NCBI GenBank assembly: GCA_039592335.1
Contig: JBDHBX010000002.1
Coordinates: 124,001 to 188,000 of the forward strand
DNA: 64,000 nucleotides
Reading direction: 5' to 3'
Source: WVYX01 sp039592335
GTDB lineage: Bacteria; Gemmatimonadota; Gemmatimonadetes; Gemmatimonadales; GWC2-71-9
Under the pieces are notes generated by a model. It was not told the DNA's origin, ran no database searches, and saw only the letters and a program-made list of their open reading frames with translations. Both the position numbers and the translations under genes were made by a program. Positions 44,543-53,605 of this stretch are shown here, one piece after another. The stretch's first letter is position 1, and each line of letters starts with the position of its first letter.

Positions 44543-44567
44543 CCGTCGATCGCATCGGTGTGTCAAT

Positions 44568-44606
44568 GAGGCCGCGGGGATAGCGCTCCCGGCGGCCTCA
44601 CTCTTT
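44568..44606 (+). terminator. Intrinsic terminator of the DUF4097 operon
   Basis: An 8-bp perfect stem (44568-44575 with 44592-44599) with further inner pairing is followed by ACTCTTT. It lies 26 bases after the last gene. Confidence 0.6.
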
Positions 44607-44621
44607 GGCTATCCTTCCCGC

Positions 44622-45827
44622 ATGAACCTGCGACATGTCACGCTTGGCCTGCTCTGTACCGCCCTGTTCGCCTGCGGGGAGCGTGGCGAGGCACAGAGTG
44701 ACGACACGATTCAGGAGCTGGCGCGCGAGCTCGTGCCCGCTGTCGAGGAGGCGGTGCAGCTCCGGTTTCGCAGCGCCCCCGCCATTGCGGTGCGCTCGCG
44801 GGACGCCGTGCAGGCCTACCTCGAAGCGAAGCTGGACAGCGAGCTGCCACCCGAGGTGCTGGAGGGGATCGAGGTTGCCTACCGGCTGTTCCGGCTGATC
44901 CCGGACACGCTCGATCTCAATGCCCTGCTCCTCGCGCTCTACACGGAACAGGTCGTGGGGTATTTCGATCCCGACTCCAGCACGCTCTACGTGGTGGAGG
45001 GTGCCGAGGCGACGGAGTTGCGTATGGTGCTGGTGCACGAGCTGGTCCACGCACTCCAGGATCAGTACGTCTCCGTCAGCGACCTGCTCGATCCCGACGC
45101 CGGGAACGACCGCCGCAGCGCCGCCCAGGCGGTGCTGGAGGGACAGGCCACGCTCGTATCGCTCAAGGCGATGCTCCCCGGCCAGGACCTGCAGGCCATG
45201 CCGGAGCTGTGGCAGAACTTCCGGCCGGCGATCAAGCAGCAGTATGAGTTGATGCCGGTGTTCAGCACGGCACCGGTGATCCTGCAAGAGGTGTTGATCT
45301 TCCCGTATCTGGGCGGGGCCGATTTCGTGCGGTGGTTCGAGGGAGCGTACCCCGATACGGTTCCGTTCGGCCCGCGCCTGCCCCAGTCTACGGAACAGGT
45401 GCTCCATCCGGACCGGTACCGGGACGACGACGGCCCGATCGATTTGGCCTTTGCGGACGACGCGGCGGCGCTCTATTCGGATGAGCTGGGGGAGTTCGAG
45501 ACGCGCGTGCTGCTAGGGGTTCTCACCGAGAGCGAGTCGATGGGCCGGGCGGGGGCGATGGCCTGGGGCGGAGACCAGTACGCGGTGTTCCGTGGCGCGA
45601 CCGGTGACGCGCTGGTGTGGTGGTCGGTGTGGGACACGGAGCGGGCGGCGGATCGGTTCGCCGGCGTGCTCGAGCGCGGGTGGGGCATGCGCGAGACCTC
45701 GGGGCGGCGCTCCGCCGTGGAGCGGTTCACCGTCGAGGGACACGCCGCCGTGCGGCTGATAGATGCCCCGAGCGTCTGGCCGGGTTGGGACGACCCACCG
45801 GCCGTCCGCGTGGCGGCACCCGACTAG
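44622..45827 (+). CDS. Lipoprotein with HExxH motif, possible zinc protease
   Basis: A 401-residue lipoprotein (lipobox LFAC, Cys18). The central motif VLVHELVHALQDQY contains HExxH (His139, Glu140, His143) and a likely third ligand Glu173 in VLEGQATLVS, the layout of gluzincin metallopeptidases. I do not recognise a named family. It likely acts in the periplasm. Its stop overlaps the end of the converging DUF445 gene by four bases. Confidence 0.6.
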   Translation: MNLRHVTLGLLCTALFACGERGEAQSDDTIQELARELVPAVEEAVQLRFRSAPAIAVRSRDAVQAYLEAKLDSELPPEVLEGIEVAYRLFRLIPDTLDLNALLLALYTEQVVGYFDPDSSTLYVVEGAEATELRMVLVHELVHALQDQYVSVSDLLDPDAGNDRRSAAQAVLEGQATLVSLKAMLPGQDLQAMPELWQNFRPAIKQQYELMPVFSTAPVILQEVLIFPYLGGADFVRWFEGAYPDTVPFGPRLPQSTEQVLHPDRYRDDDGPIDLAFADDAAALYSDELGEFETRVLLGVLTESESMGRAGAMAWGGDQYAVFRGATGDALVWWSVWDTERAADRFAGVLERGWGMRETSGRRSAVERFTVEGHAAVRLIDAPSVWPGWDDPPAVRVAAPD

Positions 45828-47389
45828 GGCATCAGCAGCGAGACACCGTACGCCATCGCGCCCACGATGGCGCCCAGCAGGTACCCCAATCGCACGATCA
45901 GGTTGAGCTCTCGCTGCGTCGTATTGCGCACGATCTCCTCGATGCGCTGCAGCGAAAAGCCCAGCACCTTCTGCTCGACCATGGCCTGCACGTCCACCTG
46001 CCCCACGACCTCGGGGAGTTGTTCCTGAATCCACTGCCACAGCACGGGCGCGAGCTGTGAGGCGATGCGATCGGTGCTTCCCTCGGGCAGCCAGTCGGCG
46101 GGGCGTCCCACGGGCCGGTTGAGCAGCGCCCGCAGGGCCGTGGCGGTGCCGTCCCGCACCCATCCTTGCAGGCGCGGCGTGCGGGCGGCCTCGGCCAACC
46201 AAGACGCGGCACGCTCCGGTGGCAGGTGCCGCAGGAGGTCGCCCCAGGTACGCTGCTCCGTGGCCTGAAGCGCCCGGTCGAGCTGCTCGATGGCGTGCTG
46301 TCGCGTGGTCGGGTCCCGCAGCGCGGCCGTGATGTTCCGCCCCGCGGCGTTCTTGATGCCCTCGGTTCGCTCCGGTCCCAGCCGTGCGAAGTGATCCCTG
46401 AGGGGGCGCCGCAGGAAGTTGACCACGGCGTCGTTGATCGACCGTGCCACCTGCGTGCGCATCTCCGGCTCGTCCAGCAGGGCGGCGAGCTGATCCACGC
46501 CCTCCCGCTCGAAGTTGTCGAGCAGCCGGGCGATCGTCTTCTCGGTGACTACGAGCCGGGCCACGATCCGCTCGTGTAGCATCAGCTCGCGCACGAAGCG
46601 CTCGAACAGCTCGTGGAGCGCACGCTGGATGCGTCCGCGTGCCTTCTGGTCGGCTAGGATTGCGGCGAGGCGGTCGATGGCCACGGGGAGATAGCCCGTC
46701 ATCTCCCGCTCGATGGCCGCCACCAGGTCGGGCGGCAGGCGGTCGAGCAGGGGCGTCTCGTCCTGTGCGAGGCGGTCGATCTGGCGGTCGAGCCATCCGT
46801 GAATCGTGCGGTCGAGCTCCTCGCTCGCCACGGCGTCGCCCACCCACCGCTCCACGCGCTCCCGGATCGCCTCCTGGCGCACGGCCGTGAGCAGGTCGCC
46901 AACGGGACGATCGGCGTAGTCGTCGTGCGCCTTGGTGAGAAACCGTTCGACCGCTTCCTGGAACTGATCGGTCGCCACGAACTCCTCGACCTTGTCAGCC
47001 ACGGTCGTCGCCACCCCATCGAGCACCTGCTCGAGCTCCTGCACCAATCCCTCGGGGAACTCGTCGCGCAGCGCTCCCCGCTCGCTCTCCAGCAACGTGG
47101 TCACGAAGTGGAGCACCGCGCGGTGGAAGGCCTCCTGCACGCCCGGGGCGCTCAGCTGCTGGGCGAGATCCTGGGCCGTGAGGAGCCGCTGGCCCACGGT
47201 GCGGCCGATCGTCTTGGCCAGGCGGGCCTTGTTCTTGGGGATTGCGCCCTGGAGCCTGAGCGGCCACAAGCCCCTCGGCTCGTAGGGGTGGAACAGCATG
47301 GAGATCGCGACGGCATTCGTGATGCCGCCGGCCAGTGCTCCGAACAGGATGGTGACGATCGCGCGCAGGGCGTCGAGCTCAGCGAGCAC
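45824..47389 (-). CDS. DUF445 family membrane-anchored protein
   Basis: A 521-residue protein beginning with a membrane helix (ALRAIVTILFGALAGGITNA), the family block FHPYEPRGLWPLRLQGAIPKNKARLAKTIG split over the start, a very long helical region of mostly charged residues, and a C-terminal helix (LGYLLGAIVGAMAYGVSLLM). DUF445 (YheB-like) proteins have unknown function. GTG 47389 is the likely start; the in-frame sequence upstream is not conserved. It diverges from the symporter gene. Confidence 0.85.
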   Translation of the reverse strand: MLAELDALRAIVTILFGALAGGITNAVAISMLFHPYEPRGLWPLRLQGAIPKNKARLAKTIGRTVGQRLLTAQDLAQQLSAPGVQEAFHRAVLHFVTTLLESERGALRDEFPEGLVQELEQVLDGVATTVADKVEEFVATDQFQEAVERFLTKAHDDYADRPVGDLLTAVRQEAIRERVERWVGDAVASEELDRTIHGWLDRQIDRLAQDETPLLDRLPPDLVAAIEREMTGYLPVAIDRLAAILADQKARGRIQRALHELFERFVRELMLHERIVARLVVTEKTIARLLDNFEREGVDQLAALLDEPEMRTQVARSINDAVVNFLRRPLRDHFARLGPERTEGIKNAAGRNITAALRDPTTRQHAIEQLDRALQATEQRTWGDLLRHLPPERAASWLAEAARTPRLQGWVRDGTATALRALLNRPVGRPADWLPEGSTDRIASQLAPVLWQWIQEQLPEVVGQVDVQAMVEQKVLGFSLQRIEEIVRNTTQRELNLIVRLGYLLGAIVGAMAYGVSLLMP

Positions 47390-47514
47390 GGGCTTCAGCG
47401 CCTCGTTGCAGCGTGCAACTGTACACCCTCGTGAGAAATCGGTCTCGTGGCGTCGACGGGGCGCGGGGGCCACGTGTTCCCCCCGCGCGGTTTGCGATGC
47501 ACAATATACGGCCA

Positions 47515-48771
47515 ATGCGAATCCCGGTCCGATCCCTGACCCTCTGGATCTTCGTCGGCCTGTTTGCCGGTCTGATCGCCGGCAGGGTGCTCGGCGAGTC
47601 CATCGTGCCGCTGGCCGGCCTCCTGTCCGACGTGTTCCTGCGGCTGCTGCGCATGGCGGTGCTGCCCCTTATCGTCACGTCCCTCACGGCCGCGGTGATC
47701 AGTGTGGGCGGCAAGAAGAACCTGGAGATCCTCGGGGCCAAGACGTTCGCCTACTATGTCACGACGAGCATGCTGGCGATCCTTACCGGCCAGATCCTGG
47801 TGAATGTGTTCCGGCCGGGGGTGGGTTCGACGATCCAGCTCGAGGAGGCCGTGAGCGAGGTCCCGGCCACCCAGCGCAGCTTCTCCGAGCTCCTGCTGAA
47901 CATCATTCCGGAGAACCCCTTCGCCGCGCTGGCCGAGGGACACGTGCTCCCGGTCATCTTCTTCTGCATCCTGCTGGGGTACTTCATCACCCGGCTCGAC
48001 GAGCCCGACAAGGGTCGCCTGGGCGACTTCTTCCAGGCGGCCTTCCACGCGATGATGAAGCTCACCCGGGCGGTGATCTGGCTGGCGCCGGTCGGCGTGT
48101 TCGGGATCAACGCCAAGATCGTGGCGACGACCGGGTTCGAGGCATTCCGGTCGCTCGGGTTCTACTTCGTGGTGGTGCTTCTCGGCCTCCTGATCCACGC
48201 CGCGGTCACGTTGCCGACGCTGACCTACCTCGTGACGCGGCGGAATCCTGCGCGCCATTACCGTGGTATGCCCCCGGCGCTGGTGACGGGGTTCTCAACG
48301 GGCTCCACCATCGTGACCCTGCCGCTCACGATGGAGGCCGTGACCCGGAACTCGAAAGTGTCCGACAAGATCGCCTCCTTCGTGCTCCCCATCGGGGCCA
48401 CCGTGAACATGGACGGCACCGCCCTGTACGAGTGCGTGGCCGTCATCTTCATCGCCCAGGTGTACGGCATCGCGCTCTCGATCGACCAGCAGGTCGTGGT
48501 CGCGCTCACGGCGTTGCTGGCCTCCATCGGCGCCGCCAGCGTACCGATGTCGGGGCTCGTCATGATGTCGATCATCCTGACCGCCGTGGGGCTGCCGCTC
48601 GAGGGGGTGGGCATCGTGCTCGCCGTGGACCGGGTGCTCGACATGTTCCGCACCATGGTGAACGTGCTGAGCGACTCCGTCGGCGCAGTGGTGGTGGCGA
48701 AGTGGGAGGGCGAGGATGTGTTGCCGCCGCGACGGGCATCCGCGGAACGGGCAGCGGCGTTGGGCGGGTAG
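47515..48771 (+). CDS. Dicarboxylate/amino acid:cation symporter (DAACS family)
   Basis: A 418-residue glutamate/aspartate/C4-dicarboxylate transporter homologue with eight helices and two hairpin loops. Signature segments are FSTGSTIVTLPLTME, the sodium site GATVNMDGTALYE, and GLPLEGVGIVLAVDRVLDMFRTMVNVLSDS. ATG 47515 is preferred; ATG 47497 six codons upstream is possible, and neither has an evident ribosome site. The exact substrate is not deducible. It diverges from DUF445. Confidence 0.9.
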   Translation: MRIPVRSLTLWIFVGLFAGLIAGRVLGESIVPLAGLLSDVFLRLLRMAVLPLIVTSLTAAVISVGGKKNLEILGAKTFAYYVTTSMLAILTGQILVNVFRPGVGSTIQLEEAVSEVPATQRSFSELLLNIIPENPFAALAEGHVLPVIFFCILLGYFITRLDEPDKGRLGDFFQAAFHAMMKLTRAVIWLAPVGVFGINAKIVATTGFEAFRSLGFYFVVVLLGLLIHAAVTLPTLTYLVTRRNPARHYRGMPPALVTGFSTGSTIVTLPLTMEAVTRNSKVSDKIASFVLPIGATVNMDGTALYECVAVIFIAQVYGIALSIDQQVVVALTALLASIGAASVPMSGLVMMSIILTAVGLPLEGVGIVLAVDRVLDMFRTMVNVLSDSVGAVVVAKWEGEDVLPPRRASAERAAALGG

Positions 48772-48868
48772 CGGAGCCCTCGGGGACTTTGCCGTCCTCA
48801 GCGCCATTCATTAGTATCCGCCACCATTCCTGCGGAGGCTCGCCTCCAACGCATACGGGAGAGTTGAC

Positions 48869-50413
48869 GTGAACAAGCGCCGCATCACGCTCCTCGTCAG
48901 CGGCCTGCTGGTGATCACCGCCCTCGCCGCGACGGGGAGATTCCCCCAACAGGGCGATCACTACGGCTTCTGGTCGGTGCTCCCGCCGGCGGTGGCGATC
49001 ATCCTGGCGTTTGCCACCCGCGACGTGATCAGCTCGCTGTTCCTCGGCATTGCGCTGGGCGGGGTCATCAGCGGCAAGCTGAACATCGTGCAGGAATACC
49101 TGATCCCCTCGATCGGCAGCGAAGCCTACGCGCTGATCCTGCTGGTGTATCTCTGGGCGTTGGGCGGCCTCATCGGGCTGTGGACGCGCACCGGGGGCGC
49201 GCAGACGTTCGCCGAGTGGGCCGGGAGCAAGATCGTCGTGGGCCCACGCACGGCGAAGTTCTTTGCCTGGTTCATGGGTCTCGTGTTCCACCAGGGCGGG
49301 ACCATCAGCACGGTGCTCACGGGGACCACCGTGCGGCCGGTGTGCGACAAGCACCGCGTGTCGCACGAGGAGCTGTCCTATATCGTCGACTCGACGGCGT
49401 CGCCAGCCGCCACGCTCATCCCGTTCAATGTCTGGCCCATCTACGTGGGCGGATTGGTGGTCGGCACCGTGCCCTTCTTGGGGACGATGTCGGAGAGCAT
49501 CGGCTTCTTCTTCAAGGCGCTGCCGTTCAATTTCTACGCCTGGTTCGCCGTGCTGTTCACGCTGCTCTTGTCCATCGAGAAGATGCCGTTCCTGCCGGGC
49601 CGGCTCTGGGGGAACGTACCGCTGGTGGTGGGACGCAGGATGACCGGCGCGATCGTGCGGGCCCGCAAGACGGGGCAGCTCAACCGGCCGGGCTCGCAGC
49701 CCCTCACCTCGGATGAGCTCACCGTGGTGCGGGTGGCGGAGGGGTACCGCAGCGGCCTCATCGACTTCTTCGGGCCGATGGGCATGCTTCTCGGCGTGGC
49801 GATTCTGCCCTACGTCTACACGTTCTTCGTACTGGGATCGGACCAGCCGACCCTGCTCATCGCGGAGGCGTTCATGCTGGCCGTGCTTGCCGGCCTCGTC
49901 ATCGCGCTGGTGAAGGGGATGCGGCTGCGCACGGCGATGGAGGCCATCGTCGACGGGTGCAAGGGCGTGACCATCGGCGCGATCGTGCTCGCGCTCGCGG
50001 TGACTCTCAAGAGCGTGGCCGACTCGGTGGGCACGGCGCCCTACATCATCGAGGTTACCTCCGGGTTCCTCACGCCGGTCATCGTGCCGGCGCTGTTCCT
50101 GGTGCTGTGTATGGTGATCGCGTTCTCGACCGGCACGTCGTGGGGTACCTATGCGGTGGTGTTTCCGGTCGCCATGCCGCTGGCCTTCTCGGTGAGCCAG
50201 GACCCCTTCTTCCTCGTGCTCTGTTTCGGCGCCGTGACGGGCGGGAGCGTGTTCGGCGATCAGTGCTCGCCGATCTCGGACACCACGATCCTGTCCTCGC
50301 TCGCCACGGGGTCGGATCTCATGGACCACGTGTACACCCAGATCCCGCTGGCGCTGACCGCCGCCGGGCTGGGGGCGATCCTCTATACGCTGCTGGCGGC
50401 GTTCGCGCTGTAG
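48869..50413 (+). CDS. NhaC-family Na+/H+ antiporter, second copy
   Basis: A 514-residue member of the same superfamily as the protein at 36208, with an extra N-terminal membrane helix. Family segments: GLVFHQGGTISTVLTGTTVRP, DSTASPAATLIPFNVWP, FSTGTSWGTYAVVFPVA and FGDQCSPISDTTILSS. The GTG start has GGGAGAG upstream. The likely ions are Na+ and H+; some relatives exchange malate and lactate. Confidence 0.85.
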   Translation: MNKRRITLLVSGLLVITALAATGRFPQQGDHYGFWSVLPPAVAIILAFATRDVISSLFLGIALGGVISGKLNIVQEYLIPSIGSEAYALILLVYLWALGGLIGLWTRTGGAQTFAEWAGSKIVVGPRTAKFFAWFMGLVFHQGGTISTVLTGTTVRPVCDKHRVSHEELSYIVDSTASPAATLIPFNVWPIYVGGLVVGTVPFLGTMSESIGFFFKALPFNFYAWFAVLFTLLLSIEKMPFLPGRLWGNVPLVVGRRMTGAIVRARKTGQLNRPGSQPLTSDELTVVRVAEGYRSGLIDFFGPMGMLLGVAILPYVYTFFVLGSDQPTLLIAEAFMLAVLAGLVIALVKGMRLRTAMEAIVDGCKGVTIGAIVLALAVTLKSVADSVGTAPYIIEVTSGFLTPVIVPALFLVLCMVIAFSTGTSWGTYAVVFPVAMPLAFSVSQDPFFLVLCFGAVTGGSVFGDQCSPISDTTILSSLATGSDLMDHVYTQIPLALTAAGLGAILYTLLAAFAL

Positions 50414-50452
50414 CGGCACTCCCGCGGCGCCTGTTGGGCGCGCCTAAGTTGA

Positions 50453-50486
50453 GGGACCCCTGGGGTTTGTCCATTCACGGGGTCCC
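50453..50486 (+). terminator. Hairpin after nhaC overlapping the ffh promoter
   Basis: GGGACCCC at 50453-50460 pairs perfectly with GGGGTCCC at 50479-50486. It lies 40 bases after the nhaC stop and overlaps the -35 and spacer of the ffh promoter, so it may end the upstream message or bind a regulator. Confidence 0.35.
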
Positions 50487-50496
50487 CGGCTATATT
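50467..50496 (+). promoter_or_regulatory. Candidate promoter of the ffh operon
   Basis: TTGTCC at 50467-50472 and TATATT at 50491-50496 are 18 bases apart. The ATG of ffh follows 13 bases after the -10 box, implying a very short or absent leader. Confidence 0.5.
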
Positions 50497-50508
50497 ACGC
50501 GGCTCGTT

Positions 50509-51843
50509 ATGTTCGGGACCCTGTCGGAAAACCTCAGCGCGGCCCTGAAGAACCTCACGGGCCGCGGCGTGCTCACGGAGCAGGACGTCAAGGACGGGCT
50601 CCGGGAGATCCGACGGGTGCTCCTCGAGGCCGACGTCAGCTACGAGCTCACGCGGACCTTCATGGAGCGGGTCCGGGAGCGGGCGGTCGGGCTGCACCTG
50701 GTCAAGGCGGTGAGTCCCGGCCAGCAGCTCGTGAAGATCGTGCACGACGAGCTGGTGGCGCTGCTGGGTGAGAAGAAGGCGCCGCTCCACTTCGCGTCGG
50801 TGCCGCCCACGGTGGTCCTGCTGGTCGGCCTCCAGGGATCGGGCAAGACGACGACCGGGGCCAAGCTGGCGGCCCGCCTCAAGCGGGAGCAGAAGGCCCC
50901 ATTCCTGCTGGCGGCCGATATCTACCGCCCGGCGGCCGAGGAGCAGCTGCGGCAGCTCGGCGAGCGGGTGGACGTCCCGGTCTTCGGGCCCAGCGACGTG
51001 GCCGATGCGAGCGACGTGCCGCGGCTGGTGCAGGCGGGTGTGGAGGCGGCCGGCCGGGCTCGGGCGCGCACGGTGCTGGTGGACACGGCCGGACGGCTGC
51101 AGATCGACGACGAGATGATGGCCGAGCTGGCCCGGCTCAAGGATGTGGTGGCGCCGCTCGAGATCCTGCTGGTGGCCGATGCCATGACGGGGCAGGATGC
51201 GGTGCGAATCGCAGCGGGGTTCCACGAGACCCTGGGGATCACGGGGGTGATCCTCACCAAGCTCGACGGCGACGCGCGCGGTGGCGCGGCGCTGTCGATC
51301 TACGGGGTGACCGGCGCGCCGATCAAGTACGTCGGTGTGGGTGAGGGGATCGAGGCCCTGGAGCTGTTCGACCCCGCGCGGATGGCCGGTCGCATCCTGC
51401 AGCATGGCGACGTCGTGGGCCTGGTGGAGAAGGCCCAGCAGGCCATGAAGGTCGACGACGCCGAACGGCTGGCCAAGAAGGCGACGTCGAAGAAGGGGAT
51501 GGACCTCGAGGACTTCCTCGTGGCCATGAAGCAGATCCAGAAGATGGGCCCGCTCGAGGGGCTCGTGGGGCTGCTCCCGGGGATGAATGCCAAGGTGCTG
51601 AAACAGGCCAGGGCCGATCCCCGCCGCTTGAAGCACGTGGAGGCGATCATCCTGTCGATGACGTCTGAGGAGCGGCGCCAGCCGAAGGTGCTGAACGGGT
51701 CGCGCCGCGCCCGCGTTGCGAAGGGCTCGGGCCGATCGGTCCAGGAAGTGAACGCGCTGCTCAAGCAGTTCGAGCAGATGCGCAAGATGATGAAAGGCGT
51801 GGGCCGCGTGGGTCCACAGATGTTGATGCAGCTACCAAGGTAA
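50509..51843 (+). CDS. ffh: Signal recognition particle protein Ffh
   Basis: GTPase that binds signal sequences of nascent membrane proteins together with 4.5S RNA. The 444-residue protein has the N domain, the G domain with GLQGSGKTTTGAK, DTAGRLQ and TKLDGDARGGAAL, and the Met-rich M domain with KQIQKMGPLEGLVGLLPG and MRKMMKGVG. ATG 50509 is the family start; the long upstream open frame is not part of it. First gene of a conserved block with rpsP, rimM, trmD, rplS and rnhB. Confidence 0.97.
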   Translation: MFGTLSENLSAALKNLTGRGVLTEQDVKDGLREIRRVLLEADVSYELTRTFMERVRERAVGLHLVKAVSPGQQLVKIVHDELVALLGEKKAPLHFASVPPTVVLLVGLQGSGKTTTGAKLAARLKREQKAPFLLAADIYRPAAEEQLRQLGERVDVPVFGPSDVADASDVPRLVQAGVEAAGRARARTVLVDTAGRLQIDDEMMAELARLKDVVAPLEILLVADAMTGQDAVRIAAGFHETLGITGVILTKLDGDARGGAALSIYGVTGAPIKYVGVGEGIEALELFDPARMAGRILQHGDVVGLVEKAQQAMKVDDAERLAKKATSKKGMDLEDFLVAMKQIQKMGPLEGLVGLLPGMNAKVLKQARADPRRLKHVEAIILSMTSEERRQPKVLNGSRRARVAKGSGRSVQEVNALLKQFEQMRKMMKGVGRVGPQMLMQLPR

Positions 51844-51848
51844 AGGAT

Positions 51849-52109
51849 ATGGCGACACGCATTCGGTTGCGCAGGGTCGGCCGCAAGAAGCAGCCCGAGT
51901 ACCGCATCGTCGTAGCGGAGTCCGAGAAGGCCCGCGACGGACGGGTGGTGGAGACGCTCGGGCACTACAATCCGCGGACCGAGCCGGTGACGATCACGGT
52001 GGACGCGGAGAAAGCGCGGGCCTGGTTGGCCAAGGGTGCGAAGCCCTCGGACACCGTGCGCTCGCTGCTGAAGCAGGCCGGCGTCTTCAACGCGCCCGCC
52101 AGCAGCTGA
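51849..52109 (+). CDS. rpsP: 30S ribosomal protein S16
   Basis: An 86-residue protein starting ATRIRLRRVGRKKQPEYRI, the standard S16 opening, with the later LGHYNPRTEP. It binds 16S rRNA in the small subunit. It lies five bases after ffh, the usual order in this operon. Confidence 0.98.
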   Translation: MATRIRLRRVGRKKQPEYRIVVAESEKARDGRVVETLGHYNPRTEPVTITVDAEKARAWLAKGAKPSDTVRSLLKQAGVFNAPASS

Positions 52110-52116
52110 GCGGGCC

Positions 52117-52641
52117 GTGGGCGGCGCGTACCTGGCGGTCGCGCGCGTCCGCAAGCCGCACGGGCTGAAGGGCGAGGTGGTGGCGTGGGTGCTCACCGAC
52201 GAGCCCGAGCGGGTGTTTGCCGCTGGGCAGCAGCTCGTGCCGGTGGATGAGTCGGGGACCCCGATCGGCGTCCCGCTCACCATCGAGCGAAGCCGGCCGT
52301 ATCATCGGCAGTGGCTGCTGAAATTCGAGGCGGTGGAGGACCGCACCACTCTGGAGGGCTGGCGGCAGCGCCTCCTGGGCATGCCGCAGGATCAGTTGGA
52401 GCCGCCCGGCGACGGTGAGCTCTACCTGCATGAGGTGCCGGGCGCCGGCGTCCTCGTGGGCGGGCGCGAGGTCGGCAAGGCGACTGGCCTCGTGGAGACG
52501 CCGGGCGGTGGAATGCTGCTCGGAGTGGAGATCGGGGGCCGGGAGGTGTTCGTCCCGTTCCGCCGACCGATCGTGAAGCGGGTCGACCGGGCCGCGAAGG
52601 TGATTGAGCTGGATCCGCCCGAAGGGCTGTTGGAGCTCTAG
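52117..52641 (+). CDS. rimM: 16S rRNA processing protein RimM
   Basis: A 174-residue protein with the N-terminal barrel (VARVRKPHGLKGEVVAW) and the C-terminal PRC-like barrel ending VIELDPPEGLLEL. RimM helps the maturation of the 30S head together with S19. GTG start, seven bases after rpsP. Confidence 0.95.
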   Translation: MGGAYLAVARVRKPHGLKGEVVAWVLTDEPERVFAAGQQLVPVDESGTPIGVPLTIERSRPYHRQWLLKFEAVEDRTTLEGWRQRLLGMPQDQLEPPGDGELYLHEVPGAGVLVGGREVGKATGLVETPGGGMLLGVEIGGREVFVPFRRPIVKRVDRAAKVIELDPPEGLLEL

Positions 52642-53247
52642 GTGCTCCGGATCAACGTGGTAACGCTGTTCCCGGAGCTGTTCGATGCACCGGTGCGCAC
52701 GAGCATCCTGGGCCGGGCGGCCGAGGAGGGGCTGGTCGAGATCCGGGTCGTGGATCTGCGGGAGTACACCCATGACCGGCACCGGACCGTCGACGACACG
52801 CCCTACGGCGGTGGGGCCGGGATGGTGCTCAAGCCCGAGCCCTTCTTCGAGGCGCTCGACGACCTCGAGGTCGGGCCGCCGGTGGTGCTGCTCTCGGCGC
52901 GCGGACGGCCTCTAACGCATGACGATGTGGTGCGGTACGGGTTGGGTGAGGAGCTGGTACTCTCGGGAGGCGAGTTCGCGGCACTGTGCGTCGTGGACGC
53001 GGTGGCGCGGCTCCTGCCCGGGGCGCTGGGCGATCATGAGTCAGCGGCAAGCGACTCGTTCTACGAGGGGCTGCTGAGCCCGCCCAGCTATACACGGCCC
53101 GCCGAGTTCCGAGGGATGGCGGTGCCCGAGGTGCTCCTGAGCGGTGACCACGAGAAGATTGCCGCCTGGCGGCAGGCCCAGGCGGAGGAGCTTACACGAA
53201 GGCGGCGGCCCGATCTGTGGGCCCGGTACGAAGCCGAGAACGGGTAG
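52642..53247 (+). CDS. trmD: tRNA (guanine-N1)-methyltransferase TrmD, internally shortened
   Basis: Normally modifies G37 of tRNA and is essential in most bacteria. The start VVTLFPELFDAPVRTSILGRA, the block YTHDRHRTVDDTPYGGGAGM and the later LSGGEFAALCVVDAVARLLPG and SFYEGLLSPPSYTRP are typical. Between LLSARGRP and LVLSGGE only 16 residues are present where E. coli TrmD has about 44. The usual CGRYEGIDERV loop and the SIGDY strand, which hold SAM, are absent. The C-terminal domain is also short (201 residues in all, against ~255). No frameshift explains this by eye. GTG follows the rimM stop directly. Confidence 0.85.
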   Translation: MLRINVVTLFPELFDAPVRTSILGRAAEEGLVEIRVVDLREYTHDRHRTVDDTPYGGGAGMVLKPEPFFEALDDLEVGPPVVLLSARGRPLTHDDVVRYGLGEELVLSGGEFAALCVVDAVARLLPGALGDHESAASDSFYEGLLSPPSYTRPAEFRGMAVPEVLLSGDHEKIAAWRQAQAEELTRRRRPDLWARYEAENG

Positions 53248-53257
53248 AGGTAGGAGC

Positions 53258-53605
53258 ATGAAACGACTGGAAGAGGTCCAGCGCGAGGGTCTCCGCGACG
53301 ATTTCCCGGATTTCCGTCCGGGCGACACGGTTCGTATCTCCGTGCGCGTGCGCGAGGGAGACAAGCAGCGGCTGCAGGCGTTCGAGGGCGTCTGCATCGG
53401 GCGCCGGGGCGCGGGGATGAGCGAGACGTTCACCGTCCGCAAGGTCTCCGGAGGTGTCGGCGTCGAGCGGGTGTTCCCGCTCCATTCGCCCACCGTGGCC
53501 GGCATCAAGGTGGTGCGGCCTGGCCGGGTGCGCCGCGCCAAGCTGTATTACCTCCGCAAGCTCTCGGGCAAGGCCGCGCGCATTCGGGAGCGGCAAGAGC
53601 CCTGA
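53258..53605 (+). CDS. rplS: 50S ribosomal protein L19
   Basis: A 115-residue protein with FRPGDTVRISVRV, FEGVCIGRRGAGM, SETFTVRKVSGGVGVERVFPLHSP and the end RRAKLYYLRKLSGKAARIRE, all L19 signatures. It sits at the 30S-50S interface. ATG 53258 is the family start. Eleven bases after trmD. Confidence 0.98.
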   Translation: MKRLEEVQREGLRDDFPDFRPGDTVRISVRVREGDKQRLQAFEGVCIGRRGAGMSETFTVRKVSGGVGVERVFPLHSPTVAGIKVVRPGRVRRAKLYYLRKLSGKAARIRERQEP

